64,000 nt of DNA, taken from NCBI GenBank assembly GCA_930367205.1, contig OV884011.1, positions 112,273,139-112,337,138 of the forward strand, read 5' to 3'. Shown here in pieces: positions 1 through 12,948 of the stretch. The notes beneath the pieces were generated by a model. It was not told the origin of the DNA. It did no database searches and saw only the letters and a program-made list of their open reading frames with translations. The position numbers were made by a program, and so were the translations under genes. The stretch's first letter is position 1; each line of letters opens with the position of its first letter. This DNA is from Acanthosoma haemorrhoidale. Its lineage: Eukaryota; Arthropoda; Insecta; Hemiptera; Acanthosomatidae.

Positions 1-2
1 TT

Positions 3-118
3 TTAAGATAGCCCGCGGCATGCACGCGTCATCTCGTCAAGAGCGGCTGATCTAATCGGGAAGAAGGCCTCTTTCTTGAGGGCAATGACATCAGCGTACT
101 TAACGGGTCCATTGTTTA
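3..118 (-). CDS. Possible terminal exon or pseudogene fragment, unrecognised
   Basis: On the minus strand a frame of about 37 codons runs into a TAA stop at 3-5. It follows a pyrimidine-rich stretch (about 121-150 read in reverse) and an AG at 119-120 that could serve as a splice acceptor. The encoded peptide has ordinary protein-like composition (it includes VKYADVIALKK and LDEMTRACRGLS), and the segment is clearly more GC-rich than the DNA beside it. I do not recognise a family. It could be the last coding exon of a minus-strand gene whose other exons lie upstream, beyond a long intron; a pseudogene or transposon fragment; or a chance frame. The frame also stays open through the putative intron to about 305, so openness alone proves little. 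Confidence 0.25.
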
Positions 119-2604
119 CTTGAAAATTTGGAGAGGAGAGGGAAAATAACGCTAGGAAAATAAGTACTTCTCTATAAGTGGGAATACAAGTAAGGGGGTA
201 CAAATACACGGAATTGTGTAAGTTCCAATGTTGATTTTTTTTCGGGTCGGCACAGTTAAATCTTATCCAACCGAAAATAAATATTTGAGATTTATTCCTG
301 ACCAATTCAGAGGCAATTTATTCTGTTTCTACGATAAAAACAAAAAAAAAAAAAGTTCATGCAACTTTAAAAGTAAATACAGAAGCCATCAATGAAAGAA
401 ATAATACATTACATGACGTTTTTCTAACAAAAACGGAGTGCTGGTCATCTTACATCATTTTGCTGGTCATTAAATATGAATTTCTACGTTTTATAGTGAA
501 CTATCATTACGACTTCGATGATCAAAAAACAGGCATAAACACTCTGTTGGAACTGTTGTGTAGAAATGCCTAAAGAGGCATATACAACTAAAATTATTTT
601 GTATGTATTTTAAAATTTATGTTCAAGCAAATATACAAAGACGATACGATTAATGAAACATCCATGCATGCCCTAAGTGAGGTTACCTTTACTTGTCATC
701 ATAAGCAAAAGCTCTTTCTAACGAAGTGTCAACAAATGATCTTCAGGTGCTGAAAAACACCTACTTTATGATCTCTATATAATATTCTCTGCAAAATCAA
801 CAAACGTTAATACATGTATTCAGATGAAACTAATTTCATATTGATTTATGAAGGGCTGACTGACTGTCTAGACAAATTGAGAAAATTAAATTAAGGAAAA
901 TAGATACGGACATGGTTTCGATCAGTGATTATACAGTCAGGATGGAAGAACAGTTTAATGGGATTATGCATTTGAAAGGCTTGAAAACACCGCTGGGGTT
1001 TCACCGCATAACCAAAAATCTTAATCTACAGCAAGAGGATTTTGACCTTTGGTAGCAGCAAACGTTTACGTAAAATGCTATTAGTTGTATGTTTCCCTGT
1101 TTTACGTAATCGGGTTGTTTTATTTATTGGGTTATTTGTTGAAGTCACCTATTATTATATTGAGCCAGTAAAGGATAAAAGATTCTAAACTGTTCATTGC
1201 AAAATATTAAATAACAATCATCAACCTTCTTGATGATTAAGTTTTATCACACAAAATCAACAATCAATTGAAGCAACATCTAAGGAGAAGAAAGCAAAAA
1301 CAAATAGAGAAAAATTGAAAATAATCAACTTCCACAGTTTATAAGAAATGTTTATTGTTACAATTATATTATTATATTGTATTAAAACTGTCATGGCACT
1401 AAATTTAAATACTCGAACATAAGATACCACGAAGTAGAAAAGAACAGTCAACACTCTTTATGGATGTTATGCAATTTTACCTCTAAATTTATTTGATTTT
1501 GTATCTGGCTATTCAATACAAGGGGTAACTCACCTAGAAATGTACCAACATGTTATAATTACAGTGGTGAATATGTTTTTTAAATTCGTCAATCATTTTA
1601 AGAAATATTATTTTTATTCACCAGCTTCATTGGGTGAATCCACGGGGGTATGAGGGCTACTGGGCAATTTCATAGGGACATGCTAAATTTATGGTGGTAT
1701 AAGTGAACTACACATCTTGAGCGACTGTAATTGCGTATAAGGTGTGTATATAACAACATATTTGAATCTTTATTGTTTAATTTTCTTCCTTATTTTCTTA
1801 ATTACATTCTACGAAGTTATAGCTGAGGTGCCTTCATCTTCTTACTTAAAAACAAGCCCTAGGAAAAGAAATGCATCGACTGATTTTCTCATTCATAATA
1901 AATGTTAGTGTTTAAACGAGTTCCGGGAGTGAATGGAGGCAACAATGGGAAATCGTAATAGTAGGTTGAGCTTACAGCCGATTTACGACTATTAAGGGCA
2001 ATTACACGACAAAAAGGATTTCTCCAAGTGACTTAGCCATCACAGAAAAGTACCTTGCGAGGATCCAATTGGGGACAACACAATGAGCAGGCCGGATTTC
2101 CTTCCGTGAACTTGAAAAGGTTTCCCCTGATCTGGTTGCCGGGAAAACAGTCCACTACTGGGGGAAGACGAGCCTACGTGAAAAGGTCATTAGCGAGCAA
2201 CATTCCACCTTCACTATTTCGACAGCGCCAGAAGCTGGCAAGTATCACTAATAAAAACATCCCAGAAAAAGGGGAGAGCGTCTTCCCACAATGACTCACA
2301 TTACGTAGGCAACCAGTGGGCAAGAGGTATAGTATACTTTTGACCTGAATTACGAACTCACTTAAGGAATTACGTATGATATATTCATATTCACCCTGCC
2401 ATCAGGATCTCCATTATTATTGTCACCTCACTCATATGCGGAAGTGGTTTTTTTTCTCTAAACCCCTGTGAGTAATTATTTTTAAAAATTGAACATTATA
2501 AACTATAATTTTGCATGAGGCTTTCTCCTTGTACTGCATAGCATACAAAAAACTAACATAGGATCGTGGTTAAACATTGTAAAGGGACTCGGTGATGAGG
2601 CTCA
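119..2604. other. AT-rich non-coding stretch
   Basis: No gene or recognisable repeat is seen. The only departure from the AT-rich background is a locally GC-richer patch around 2050-2300, with an open frame of 79 codons that matches nothing I know. Confidence 0.5.
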
Positions 2605-2845
2605 CCATTGCAAGTGAGGATCTCCCATGCTCCTCTACAGACCATTGGAGGCTTACCGAGAATGCGAGAGCCACAGACGCACAGGACATGATTATAGAAA
2701 CTGTTCATTGCCTGGAATCCCACTGTCCTGAATTTATACCACGTCGCGAGGCTAATGTTGCTTTAATCTTTGACAAGAATATTTATAGGGATGTGTGAAG
2801 CTGTATAATGACTGTACTAGAGAATTAGGGTGTTGGATAGGTGTT
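2605..2845 (-). mobile_element. LINE A fragment (Jockey-like), 3' UTR piece
   Basis: Read on the plus strand, this piece follows the same order of words as the reverse complement of the LINE A 3' UTR in the copies at 18.3-18.9, 20.4-21.8 and 57.5-57.9 kb. It has a CTCCTC block, then GCGAGAGCCACA..CGC..CAGGA, then a GCAATGGCCA-type block altered to CATTGCCTGGAAT, then a CGTCGCGAGGC block, and last the GTTGGATAGGT that lies inside the ORF2 C-terminus. It is heavily diverged and lacks the distal 3' terminus. An open frame of 68 codons on the plus strand here is antisense to the element, not a host gene; see the findings for its similarity to the antisense frame at 57.5-57.8 kb. Confidence 0.7.
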
Positions 2846-5800
2846 AACAATATTAACCTAAATATTAGTACAAAGTAAATTTTGTTCTTTACTACTTTAC
2901 GAAACAAAATAGTATTTTTTTAAATAGAGCCTAGAAAGTTAAAACTCAATACCTAGAACAGTTTGAAGGGTTAAGTCTGATGCGTGACGGCATATGTTTC
3001 ATATTACACTAATAACGATCGTAAAAAAAACAAAAAACGCTACTTCTGTACAAAGATTTTATTTGGTAACTCGGTCACTATAAATCGTCTTCTCAAACAA
3101 TTTTAATAGCTAAAATATTGACATTAAATCCGGTAATACACCCAGGACTCGCCAGTCCTTCACTAGTGGCAGTTTGGCTGCCCTAATGGAATGGTTCACA
3201 TTAATATAATAAACACCGGCTGAACGTGTAGAATTCGTCATTTCTATGCTTAGCCCTATAAACATTATTTTTGGAATATCTTATAATTTCGTTTAATGTA
3301 TATTTATCAATGAGGAAAAATCAAAACTTTAATAATTTTAGACCAGGGGCACGAAATATCTTTAAAGTCTTAATCATGATAAGATGCGAAGTCAGTTAGG
3401 CCTTAAACTTAGTAATTAAAATTAATACAATTTTAGGTATAATTTTAATTTCATATACTTTCCATTATTATACCTTAACCAACATACATGCTCCGAAGGT
3501 GTTTTGAACTTTACTTTAAAATAATATTCCTATTCTTACGGGGATAATCGTACAACTAATTAGACAAGAGAGAGACTACCTTAATTGAAGTAGAGCCTCT
3601 CCCTTCGTCCTTGGCAATAAAACGAATGCTACCATTTATTGTTGACAGAAGTATATCGCAATTCACAAGTAGTGAGTTCCGCATATGAGTAGAGGTCATG
3701 CACGAATGAAAATACATAAGGGACTGTAACCACCTTGCTCGCGCGATTTAGAAACAACGGTTATTCGCAGAAATACAATGTTTCTGGCTTTCGATACGAG
3801 GGGTCACGTAGGTCATTTAAGTTTAGTGTAGCCTGATTTACCCATACAGTTACGCATTGAACTGCCCACGGCCTATTAAAATTACAGCCAACTGTACGGT
3901 CCAAACAAATTCATGGAACAATTCAGATTCCCCATTGAGTATGGTTGCTTGAAGATAATTTATCTTACTATTTAGTGTTGCTCTGCATGTGTACAAGTAC
4001 AACTTCTAAGGCAAATACATGAGATGAGAAAAGTTTAACTCATCTTGCAGCTTCATTAGCCAAGTCTTTCGTACCTATATATGTCCTTCTATCTGACAAT
4101 GACATTAATTTTAACACAATTAAAATCAAATAGAACGAATGAGGAGGTAGAGGATGAATCGAAATATGTGAAGGGAAATCTGGTTAGCAATGGGGCTGAC
4201 AATGAACAGTAATTGATAAACGATTCTTACCTTGCAATTGCGATCGGCAAAGATTACTTCTACAGTTTAGGGAAAGGTTAGCGGATATTAGGCTTGCCGT
4301 ATTAATTCTTCTAAGAGCACTTAAGTAGGCATAATGAAACTACCTTTCATGTGTAAAAAGTAAAGATTGCTTGGAAATTTTCTGCTGAAAGGTATAATCG
4401 ACAAAAACCCGTACAGAAGTATATCATGACTATGTAATTTATTTATTTTTTATTTTTGGGTGGTTCAGGAAGTTCTGTGAACGAGATCATTCAACAAAAA
4501 TGAAGTATTTAAAAAATTAAAAAGAATCAGGCCGCGATCTCTGGACCGCGTTCCGTATATTTAAAAAAAGGTATTTCTGTATACAGTTGGTAAATTATGT
4601 CACATAAGTTTAATCGGTATAAAATCTTTAATTAAAAAAATAAATAGCAAAACTAATGAGCCTCCGGTCAAATGCTTATATGAATATTCAATTTATTTGA
4701 CAAATCAATAATTGAATATTATTCACTTATATTAATAATTGATTTGATTTAGTTTATATTGTTGATATAATACTCCGAAAACGGTTAGCTAAGGGACGAA
4801 CTAGTTCTGGTTGCAATATCAAGAGGATATAGTTGGCCAACATCGGTGAAGACGGACGACAAAGGCATTGCCCCAATCGGATAATCACGAAAACAGGAAA
4901 ATCGTGGGAAAGAAATTACAAACAATGAGCCGAGGACCACAGATCTCATCGATAATTAATTGGCCAGAGGTAACCTCTGAGGCTGGAGAGTTAACGGTAC
5001 ATCGCCCATCGGCAAAGAGATTTATTTAGCGTCGTGTGACAGCTGTCTATTGTTTGCACATGTCAACAGATCTAATGAGCAGAAGCAATAGAGATCAGCG
5101 ATCGAGTGATAATATCGTACGGGAAATTTGTAAGTAACGAGATATTTTGAAATATTCAAAAGTTGATTACAGTTAATTTTAAAACAGAAGTAAAGGGTAG
5201 AGGGCTACACTACGTAAATATATATTAAACATGTTACATTTTTTACTTAATTAGTATTTGACAACTAAAGATATTAAACGTCACTCAGCGCTGAATACAA
5301 ACTTAACAACTTGACACATGATAATACTTCATAACCTCCTTCTATAACATCTACCCAGTACAGTACAGACTGAGTAAGAAAAATTATTTCAATTAACATA
5401 ACGACTTCCCTGCCTGGAAATATTATAAAAAGTATTTATTAATAAATAATATAATATTACGTTTTTATTAATGATATTTAGGCAAGTAATTAATGAGTAT
5501 CTTTTGCATTGAGTGAAATATTGCTTTTGTTAAGAAAAAAATTATAACTTAATATTTCTACTAAGATTTTTTTCGGGTTGTGTTGACTGATGACAGTCCT
5601 AAACGTAGCATGAAACAATTGATTAATAAAAGTTGGAGAAGGATATTATGCACAACTTTTAACCACATTTTGTAAGTAACGTTCCTCCACAATATTGATG
5701 TGGAACAGCTTTAAATCAAAGTAAAAAGTTATATAAACATCGCTAACACCAAAACTTTATGCCCATTCCTCTAGATATTGTCTTATACAATAAAAGGTCC

Positions 5801-8449
5801 AATAAAAAAAACAACAACTCACCTTTACAAAAAGCATTAGATCAATAATGCTTACGGGACCGTTGATAAAGCATTAATAAATTGTTGTAGTTTAAGATTA
5901 ATAGTTAATCTTAAGGGTGAAAGAAACAGAAATATCTTCCACGCCCAAAAGTTAAATAAACGTAACTTGGGATATGAAGCATGGAATCGCCTGGAGACGA
6001 GAATCGGGCCAGTTCTCAAACTGGGGATTGCCCACAGGATTACCTGAGAATTTGCCGATGACGACACATCGAATTCGCGGGATAGCCGGGCCGTGGCGTT
6101 AGAAATCGGATGGGCTAAATCATTACCTTCCAATTACCCGCACCTGACCTTGGAGTGAATCGTACACATCGAGCTCTTGCGATGGCGACACACCCTAACT
6201 TTCTATTCGTTGGAAAATAACTGAAAAACTATTCAGGTTTCGTGGTAATTACTTTCCTTAATTAAAAAAATAAAATCAAAGGTCATCTCCTATCGAAGTC
6301 CTTAACACCCGTTTTTCTACAGTTATTTGATAATGATATTTAATCATTTTTTTAAAAAGTAAAAGTCGGTTAGTAAAAATATTTGCAATAGACTACATTC
6401 TGAATACAATGGAAATCTTAAATTCTATAAATTGAAGATTTTATATCTCATTATTAATACAAACATATTCAAATGTTTCCAATAAGAGAGAAACAGGATG
6501 AGCGATTGTTACGTCTTTAGTAATAAGATGCAGAAAAGAAGTAAAAAAATTGATGTTCGAAGTTTAAATCATTGTTTGGGAGGTGGGTTAGTTATCGAAG
6601 CCCATGTATGATGGTGAAGATGCATGACGAATTACGTATTCCTTTGTACTCTTAAACTAAATAAAAATGTTGACCATAACATAACTAAAGATACTTTATT
6701 ATAATAGAACAAAACGTCAAGCTTACAGGTGATATTACTTATTTTAATATATTATTGTATATAATATATAGAACGAAGCATCCACTTTCTATTAATCCTT
6801 ATCCTAATCTATTAGTTTTCCCAACATTAAAAATTTTTTTCTCAAGCCAATCTGCAACATAACAGTGTAACGTGTATTGATGGTAAACCAGCATGTTTTT
6901 CAAAAAACTAATAAACATTATCATTAAATATATAAATGGTATACGTTATGCACTTTCTTTTTATGAGTTATTTCTTATTTTTCCCGAACCACAAACCGAT
7001 CTTAAAAAGTCAATTTACACATTGACCAAATTATATTTTCGAACCATATTCAACACAATAGAAATAGGTAATTAAAAACAGGTATAAGGTAGGTAAGTTA
7101 CCTATTTATTTTATAAAATTCAAACAATCAGAAATGTAAATAACTTAATATTCAACGAATTCACCATGAGGCGACGCACCTGAAAACGAGAGTATCAAAA
7201 ACACGAACCAAGGTTTTTTAAATTAAAAGTCCCTTACACGTTTTAATATTTTAGCAGGTCTTGAATACAAAAAATGTCTGGAGAATTAAATACTTTTATT
7301 TTTTTTTCATAAGGATATCCTACACCCTTTAGCATTAACATGATTTGATTATTTTTACGACATACAGACAGACCGCCCCAATACCCACACATTATTGACT
7401 GACCATGGACACCGGTGGACTAGAATTCACAGCCGTGAGCCGCTCCCAATCCTTTGTCCTGCCTGCGGCTGTGAGCGATACAGGAAATGCCGATTGTCCG
7501 ATCTGTCCAGCTCCAAGCTGGAGCGGAACGGCGATTTCTCCCTTATGATCCCCCAGACCGATGTAACGAGGGGAGCTAATTTCGGTGGACAGTAGGAAGG
7601 TCCCAGGATCAGTCGAAACTCCGATTCGGATAGTTGACCCTATAGTTGAGAAACAATTTTGAAAACGACAGAAGAAGATTTCTCATTTAGTACTTTTGAA
7701 AAGCGAATTCCGTGTCTGGAAATAGCCAGTAAGAGGATTTATAAACTTTCCCCGGAAGTTAGGTGATTTCATACCCGTAATTAACAAAGTACGAAACGAT
7801 CGCTGCAAGCCAATACAGCCACACGAGTGGACCACACAAGAGAGAGGAAGATCTTGCAAAGAAAGCCGCAGCAATCCATCTCTTTGGCCACCAAACAATG
7901 AGCACAGCGGGATGTTTCAACAGTTAACAGCAATGGTTAAATAGATATTGCATAAAGGGAAATCGTACATACCTACTTCCGCAATGGGGGGATGCTCATT
8001 AAGGCGTTTGGATGGTGTTATGTCAATGATTATATTCAATTGAAACAATTTTATGGTCTTGTAGGATCAGTGCTATTAAGTATTAACTTGGCAACCTTTA
8101 CTTTGATAAAGTAATCTTATTACATGTCTTATTACAAGTCTTATTCATGATAAAGTATTAGGTAACTACACATTCCCTTTTTATCCTATTCATCGAACAA
8201 GAGCCCAAAATCGATCCTAGAAGGATCCAGGTGCGCCAATCTATGTGGAAGTAAGTTGGAATAATTATTTCAGTGAAATTAGTAATTTTAATATTTAATG
8301 ATATTAGCCACTCACAAATACATACAAAAAAAATTAACCAACCCATATCGTAATATAATTTAGTACTTTAAAGAATACTATCAAGAAATGCTTAGCTCAA
8401 TTAAAATATTAATCATTGGTCAAATAAGAACACATGAAGTAGGATCATC
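2846..8449. other. AT-rich non-coding stretch with small landmarks
   Basis: No gene is recognised. Landmarks are an imperfect inverted repeat at about 4700-4746 (arms based on CAAATCAATAATT), a GC-richer patch at about 5990-6190, and another at about 7395-7600. The last carries a 66-codon open frame with CPACGCERYRKC, a cysteine spacing too short and isolated to call a zinc-binding domain. Confidence 0.45.
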
Positions 8450-8451
8450 TA

Positions 8452-8546
8452 CTAAGGTGGGCTGAAAAGTTTCCGACCTCAACATGAAGATGATAATAAA
8501 ATAAATAAAAGCTTTGTTAGGTCGGAAACTTTTCAGACCACCCTCG
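8452..8546. mobile_element. Short MITE, mariner-type terminal inverted repeats
   Basis: This is a 95-bp element made of two inverted repeats of about 28 bases around a loop of roughly 40 bases. The inner arm GGCTGAAAAGTTTCCGACCT at the left matches the reverse complement of the right arm, AGGTCGGAAACTTTTCAGACC, with one mismatch; the outer few bases are less well paired. TA dinucleotides flank both ends (8450-8451 and 8547-8548), as expected for Tc1/mariner insertion. The GGTCTGAAAAGTTT style of terminus is typical of mariner-family transposons. There is no room for a transposase, so it must have been moved in trans. If transcribed, the arms would fold into a near-perfect hairpin. Confidence 0.8.
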
Positions 8547-8548
8547 TA

Positions 8549-10762
8549 TAATAAAGTCAGTGCTTGATAATAATTTAGTTTTTATAAAATCAATAATAAT
8601 TTTTCTGAATTCTGCAGATAAAAGGAATGAAGGGGCCAATTCGTAATCATACATTATGGAGTCATTATTTTATTCTGAATCTAATGAGATTATTTATTCC
8701 ACCACACGTCAATCTAACAGGACCACATCTTACTGTTTATAGTGTACTACTAGTGGCAGTAATATAAGGGAATGAAATTAGTTAAATATTCGAATCCCAT
8801 GAGAGTGTAAATAATATTCGATGATGATTTCACAAAATGTAGATTTAATTATATGCAAGTAGCTCATAACATTTGATTTTTCAGGCTAAGTACCCATTAG
8901 TTTTCTCTAAACCTCGAGGCATCAAGTTTCGGAAATTGCCTCTTTTTTACCCAATATCAAATACTTTCTACTTCCGGAGGGACAGGAAAGTAAAAGTAGA
9001 CTGGCTTAATGGACATTTCTTCAATCAAAAAAATAATCGCGGCAGTAAATTAATTTTCTTGAGGAACAACCTATTACAGTATTATTGCTGAGTTTTGAAT
9101 TTCGGAAGTGCTTTCTACTTAATTAGCGACAGAAAATTATAATTATCAGTATTATAATGTTTAATTATAATGTTTAATTATAATGTCATTCGTAATGGTT
9201 GCAATGATGAATTTATGGACTTCAATGGACTTCAACAAACGTCCTAGTGCATGACAGCATATTTTATTTTAAAATTTATACATTTAATGCTTGTTTGGAT
9301 TTTTTTCGTATCATTTATATCATTGTTTATATTGACTAATACAATATTGTACCCCAACCGTCTTTGCGTTTCGTTTAATATAATTTATTGACACGAGAAT
9401 GTCCGAACAGCACAATTGTGATACGTGTTATTTCAGAACACTCTAAAAAAGGATTAATTGCGACGGTGGCAGCCTAAGAAATTTACAGATGAAATTGAAA
9501 TACGTCAGCGCTTTGGTTCAAACGCCATACCAGTCATTAAAACACCTCGATCAGATCTTTATTTAGTTGTCAATAATGATGATTAATTACTCAAGAGTGT
9601 AATCCTGAATTAGTATGTGTTAGCAATACAATAACAATCTATTACATGAATAAATATTATACCTCAGCATGAGGACCCAATGAACACAGAAATAAATGCC
9701 TTCAGACCGAATTTAACCGAGTATCGAATCTTTCTGGTAAAATGGTGACTATAGTATGAGTGATGATGTGTATTGTGCATTATTAGGAATGCCAAAGTGG
9801 TGGCAAATATTTTGTAATGCAACTTGTAGGAAAGTTAAGACCCAATATCACATACTGATCTTTACAATATTATCCATTTTAGTTTAGTAGACAAAAATGA
9901 TATTGTCACGTTACCAACTCAAACCGTTTAATTATTACTTGTTGCGGTATTGGTTATGCTATTTGAAATAAGTAAGCCAATGGAAATATATTTAGTATGT
10001 TCATACCTGAAACTATCAGTTTGCTAATGGTCAATCCTTAATGCGTCTGTTTTATCAATGAAGGTACTGACATATGTCAATAAGCGTACCATTGTGGAGT
10101 GAGAACTGCATGACCAAGATAAGACACTGGGGGCCTTATTGTGTGCTTCCTATATTAATCTGGGAGACAAGAAATAAAAGACAGATATGGATGACTCATT
10201 TCACATGTCCGTCACCGAGCCCTCGATGCACCCGAGCAAAATATCCAGATGCGGAATCAATCGATTCTCCACGTGACGATGAAGTGACATCGTGGACCAG
10301 CCTGACCCAGCCTGCATTACCGCATCTCAGAGCTGTGAGAGCGGGACCGTTACGTATGCTATCATAACTGTAAGTATAAGGGCCGCGAATTGCTTCTATC
10401 TCCTTATGCTGCTTACTATTCTCTGGGAACTAAATAAACAGTTTCTATGTGGGAATCAAATACGGTACTAGCTGTAGAAAATCCTAACTCGTTTCAAATA
10501 AAGATCATGTTCAATCATGTAGTGTTTACACAGAGTAGCTTTTAGCAAATTACAATTCACAAGAAACCACGCATTCGCCAGGAAGTTTTTGTTTAGTATA
10601 ACTAATAATAATAATAATATATAAATGAAAGTAATTAATTTTAGTCAGGGAATGGCACAATTAAACAAACAATATTGAGTTTCTCTATAAAAGAAAGAAA
10701 GGACATTAAAGTTTTCATTTCAATTAATGACATCTCCTTTTAAAGTTTCAACCACTTTAAAT
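8549..10762. other. AT-rich non-coding stretch
   Basis: No gene is recognised. It holds a short tandem repeat of a TTTAATTATAATG unit at about 9155-9187 and a (TAA)n microsatellite at about 10599-10620. Confidence 0.5.
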
Positions 10763-11088
10763 ATACAATTCAACAATCAATGTTCCCCCTTCGCATTATT
10801 GCACTCTCGTGTTTTTCCGCCCACTCCCTAATCACTCAAACCTAACAGCTGATACGATCGCGTTAGTAAATGCATTTGCAATTTCTTGTTTTTACCATTA
10901 GGTCCTCATCAACAGGAAAGTTTCTCCTTTAGGAGCAAGATTTTTATTTAAATCTCGAAAATCTATACACACAATAAACAATGAATTCATCAATTACTCT
11001 TTTCACAATGCTCCACTCTCGCGTTTTTCCGCAGACTCTATAATTCCTACAACCTAATAGCTGATACGACTGCGTTCGTAAATGAACA
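10763..11088 (+). repeat. Diverged two-copy tandem duplication, period about 212 bp
   Basis: The segment at about 10787-10873 recurs at about 11002-11085. Shared words in order are CACTCTCG(T/C)GTTTTTCCGC, a CTCCCTAATCACTCAAACCTAA-like block, CAGCTGATACGA(T)CG or TAGCTGATACGACTG, GCGTT and GTAAATG. The first CACTCTCG is at 10802 and the second at 11014, giving a period of 212 bp. The similarity extends a little further left (AACAATCAATG against AACAATGAATTC). Both units are in the same orientation. No coding frame is preserved, so this is a non-coding duplication or part of an unidentified repeat. Confidence 0.75.
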
Positions 11089-12689
11089 GATGAGCGTCAA
11101 AACGCTATTATATTAAACAAGAGGTTATTAGTTGAGGAAAGACAATAAAACTGTTTTATGATACCTTTTGAGCCATAGAATGCCAATTAGCGTTAAGCTA
11201 TTCACAAGCATATCGATCGGATACCACTTAATGCCACTAGAATAAGAGAGATCTGGTACCACAAAATGCCGGGCATTGCTCAGAACTGGAAAAGACAGGT
11301 GCTTTGTCCTGAAACAGGAGCCGAACGCAGTAAAAGTGCCAGTTGGAAGCGGTTCTGAAGATTTCACAAACCCTTGCTCCAAGCGCTGACCATAAGCGTT
11401 CCACTAATAGGCCGTAGTGGAACACTCAATGTAATATCCGTTCCTTGGCGGGGCCTGTGTTCCCTTTCACCTGACTTTCCTCTATTCGAGCTTCTCCTCT
11501 TCTTCAGCCACAGGGCCGCTCTTGCCGTCCAACCTGTTCCCCTGCCTCTATTTGTCGACGGTATCTTCGCAACACTGCCGCCCATAATCCGACAGGTTCT
11601 GATCGCTGCTGTAAAAGTTGGCTGGACCACTTATAAGGACAAACTCGGCTACAAACTGCGTCTAATGAGATACCGATACTCATATGAAATTCCGAGATTG
11701 AGGCTCAGCCACTGAATGGCCCTTTATAAGAAAAAAAAACTGCTTTCAGAAGACTTCATCATAATCGAGCCTGGAAGCTGTGATATTTATTATGAAAGCT
11801 GTCTTTTAGTACTGAAATAAGTCTTTCTTGACAAGTTATTTTATCTGTAGCTTCATAACATGATAATTTCTTTTCCTTTAACGTTTCTGTTTATGAGATA
11901 TTACTGTATTTAGTTCACAGTTATTATTGATTGCGCCACTGTATATGCTAGAATTCGTAAATATGATGAAACCTATCTGAAACTTGTACAGGAAACCATG
12001 TAGCCAACAGATTTATCAAGTCGCAGCTCAAAAACTTTGTTAAATTTAGAATTCGAATTTTCTCAAAAGTTAAAACACATCGCAAACCTTTATTTTATTG
12101 TTTATGCGTTACAGACAATTTAAAAAAAATAAAATAGTTTTGCCGTTTTAACACGAGTTATTACGTGAATGTTTTAGCTATTCACAATTTTTTGTTTACT
12201 TTTGAAAAGTCAGTTTTCAGTGACAGAAATGGTTTAACAAATAGAATAAAGTATGATTCATAAAAAAATTTGCAGACGCGATGGCTCTCCCGAAGGCTAA
12301 TATAATGGTTAGACAACTGATCATCTTGTCAACTAGTTTAGCTAAACTCAATAATCGTAAAAAATTGAATACCTGATAGTATATTTAATATAAATCCTCG
12401 GTGAACATATCTTGAGTTGATTGAGAGTTTTTTTATCAGCGATTTTAGGATACAATTATAATAGATCTTTCCCAGTCACAATTTAATAATTATATCATAC
12501 GAAACTATTAACAAAATACTAATAAAATTTCGGTGTACTAAAGGTAAATTTAAAAAATTTTGAATTAATTTTTTTTAGAATTTTCAAGGGAATTCATTTC
12601 CCAATCCAACTCCATTGCTAATCTAGTGAGCGTTAATTTAGCACTGCGTAATATTTTTACTATAGATTTTTGTATATATAATTTATATT
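11089..12689. other. Non-coding stretch with a GC-richer block
   Basis: Between about 11230 and 11720 the base composition rises. Overlapping frames of 60-110 codons stay open on both strands, the longest at 11374-11715 (+). Openness on both strands is what GC-richer sequence gives by chance, and none of the peptides is recognisable. The remainder is AT-rich with nothing identified. Confidence 0.45.
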
Positions 12690-12948
12690 GCGGCAGTGGC
12701 GTCGTGATCTGCTATGAATACCTGACAGTGCCCAGTTTCTCTAATCATGACGTGGGGGACGTCCCAAGACTCCGCTTCCTCTTTCGCATACGAAGGAGGT
12801 GACAGCCATGTGGAATTGGGGAGTCTCTGGTCTGTTTGTAAATGCTGTATGAATGAACGAGTGAATGAAGATCTGTTAATATGGTATGAATAAGAACATT
12901 GATTAAAGTTAGTAATTGTCCAATAAAAGGCTGATTGTAATTTATCAT
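12690..12948 (+). mobile_element. LINE A fragment (Jockey-like), 3' UTR and 3' terminus
   Basis: This is a 5'-truncated copy containing only the 3' UTR. Signature blocks in order are GGCAGTGGC, a CTGCTAT.A motif, GACAGTGCCCAGTTTCTCTA, ATCATG, GTGGGGGACGTCCCAAGACT, CCGCTTCCTC and TTCGCATACGAAGGAGGTGA. These are followed by TGGTCTGTTTGTAAATGCTG, GTATGAATGAACGAGTGAAT, and the terminal CCAATAAAAGGCTGATTGTA. It matches the 57.5-57.9 kb copy but has lost about 50-60 bases in the middle (the CTGAGCG..GATCTTGG..CCGCTGG section). The antisense strand carries a 67-codon frame that is a shadow of the element. Confidence 0.8.

Noticed and set aside
7395..7595. Possible zinc-binding CPxC motif
   Set aside because: Only CPACGCERYRKC is present, without a partner pair at domain spacing, in a short isolated frame.
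11374..11715. 113-codon plus-strand frame as a gene
   Set aside because: Frames are also open on the opposite strand over the same block, composition is GC-richer, and no family motif is visible.
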